Position numbers and translations under genes: made by a program. Below, piece after piece: positions 6,299 through 6,549 of a DNA stretch of 6,549 bases. The stretch comes from JBBTQE01 sp038065775 (GTDB taxonomy: Bacteria > Patescibacteriota > Patescibacteriia > Magasanikbacterales > GWA2-37-8), in assembly GCA_038065775.1 (NCBI GenBank), contig JBBTQE010000071.1, positions 1 to 6,549 of the forward strand, in the 5' to 3' direction. The notes below the pieces were generated by a model, which saw only the letters and a list, made by a program, of their open reading frames with translations, was not told the origin of the DNA and did no database searches. The stretch's first letter is position 1; the number at the start of each line of letters is the position of its first letter.

Positions 6299-6317
6299 AT
6301 GTTACTCGGGATGTTAC
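6299..6317. promoter_or_regulatory. Direct repeat ATGTTAC-TCGGG-ATGTTAC, candidate AbiEi operator
   Basis: ATGTTAC occurs at 6299-6305 and 6311-6317, 12 bp from start to start, so both copies lie on nearly the same face of the helix. The pair lies just downstream of the predicted transcription start of the AbiE operon, where a bound repressor would block transcription. Published AbiEi operators are inverted repeats, so the direct orientation is a difference. Function is inferred. Confidence 0.35.
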
Positions 6318-6328
6318 CTTTGACTCTT

Positions 6329-6357
6329 ATTATATACCATAATAAAAACATGCGCAA
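6329..6357 (-). promoter_or_regulatory. Sigma-70 type promoter of the AbiE operon
   Basis: On the minus strand a -35 TTGCGC (6352-6357) and a perfect -10 TATAAT (6329-6334) are separated by 17 bp. Transcription would start near 6322, giving a leader of about 45 nt before the abiEi ATG at 6276. Confidence 0.55.
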
Positions 6358-6362
6358 GAATG

Positions 6363-6549
6363 GAAGAGTGGCCTTGACGCCTTGCTGGCAAAGAATAATT
6401 TGTTCTGCTCATCGCTAAACGGTTACGCAAAATTCTCTCCGGAGGAGATGAATCTGGATATATTGAATCAAAAGAGAATGAGGAAGCTGTCTATATCCCA
6501 ATCTGTTTCGTCCACCCAAACACGGATTCAAAGTTCTTGATGATAATAT
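6363..6549 (+). pseudogene. Possible frame-broken gene fragment, open at the right edge
   Basis: No intact gene with a proper start is visible here. One plus-strand frame (from about 6363) reads KSGLDALLAKNNLF and stays open to a TGA near 6540. A second frame, open from 6399 to the edge (50 codons), reads LLIAKRLRKILSGG and later EEAVYIPICFVHPN, which looks more protein-like downstream but has no ATG, GTG or TTG start. Joining the two with one frameshift near 6400 gives a plausible soluble polypeptide, so this may be a remnant, a true frameshift, or an assembly error. The minus strand also stays open in places. I do not recognise the product, and this is the weakest call. Confidence 0.25.

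Noticed and set aside
6350..6418. Short plus-strand frame from an ATG at 6350 (22 codons)
   Set aside because: It is very short, has no ribosome site, overlaps the AbiE -35 element and shows no recognisable product.

Overview
The window reads as a piece of a Patescibacteria/CPR (Parcubacteria-like) chromosome or metagenomic contig. This is an inference from three things: a secreted surface protein that combines LVIVD propeller blades with 'GIGT..P..KL.V' modules, a compact MacB-type ABC pair, and short, moderately AT-rich spacers. No rRNA, tRNA or other phylogenetic marker is present. All five convincing genes lie on the minus strand, so they are read from right to left.

Layout from the right edge: (1) 6350-6549 holds no intact gene. 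It has a short plus-strand reading frame, open at the edge, that looks like a gene remnant or a frame-broken gene. (2) 4979-6276 is a two-gene AbiEi/AbiEii operon (winged-helix antitoxin/repressor first, then the nucleotidyltransferase toxin 5 bp later). It has its own -35/-10 promoter, a direct repeat near the expected transcription start, and a hairpin at the end. (3) 2311-4817 is a two-gene ABC transporter operon: an ATPase with an unusual C-terminal extension of about 200 residues that contains an internal duplication, then 8 bp later a MacB/FtsX-type permease. It has an extended -10 promoter and an A/T-rich hairpin in the leader. (4) 2114-2310 is a spacer with two GC-rich palindromes, a weak A/T hairpin, one perfect DnaA-box 9-mer and the promoter of the next gene. 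(5) 1-2113 is the 5' part (704 codons) of a large secreted or surface-anchored protein, cut by the left window edge. It contains seven 42-44-residue LVIVD repeats, probably a seven-bladed beta-propeller, flanked on both sides by related GIGT modules.

How they may work together: the ABC pair should form one inner-membrane mechanotransmission or efflux/lipoprotein-type complex. The surface protein is transcribed separately and is presumably exported by Sec. The AbiE pair is a self-contained, probably mobile defence/toxin-antitoxin cassette. The most unusual items are the duplicated EGGVGL extension on the ATPase and the propeller set between GIGT modules. No complete new multi-gene system is evident.
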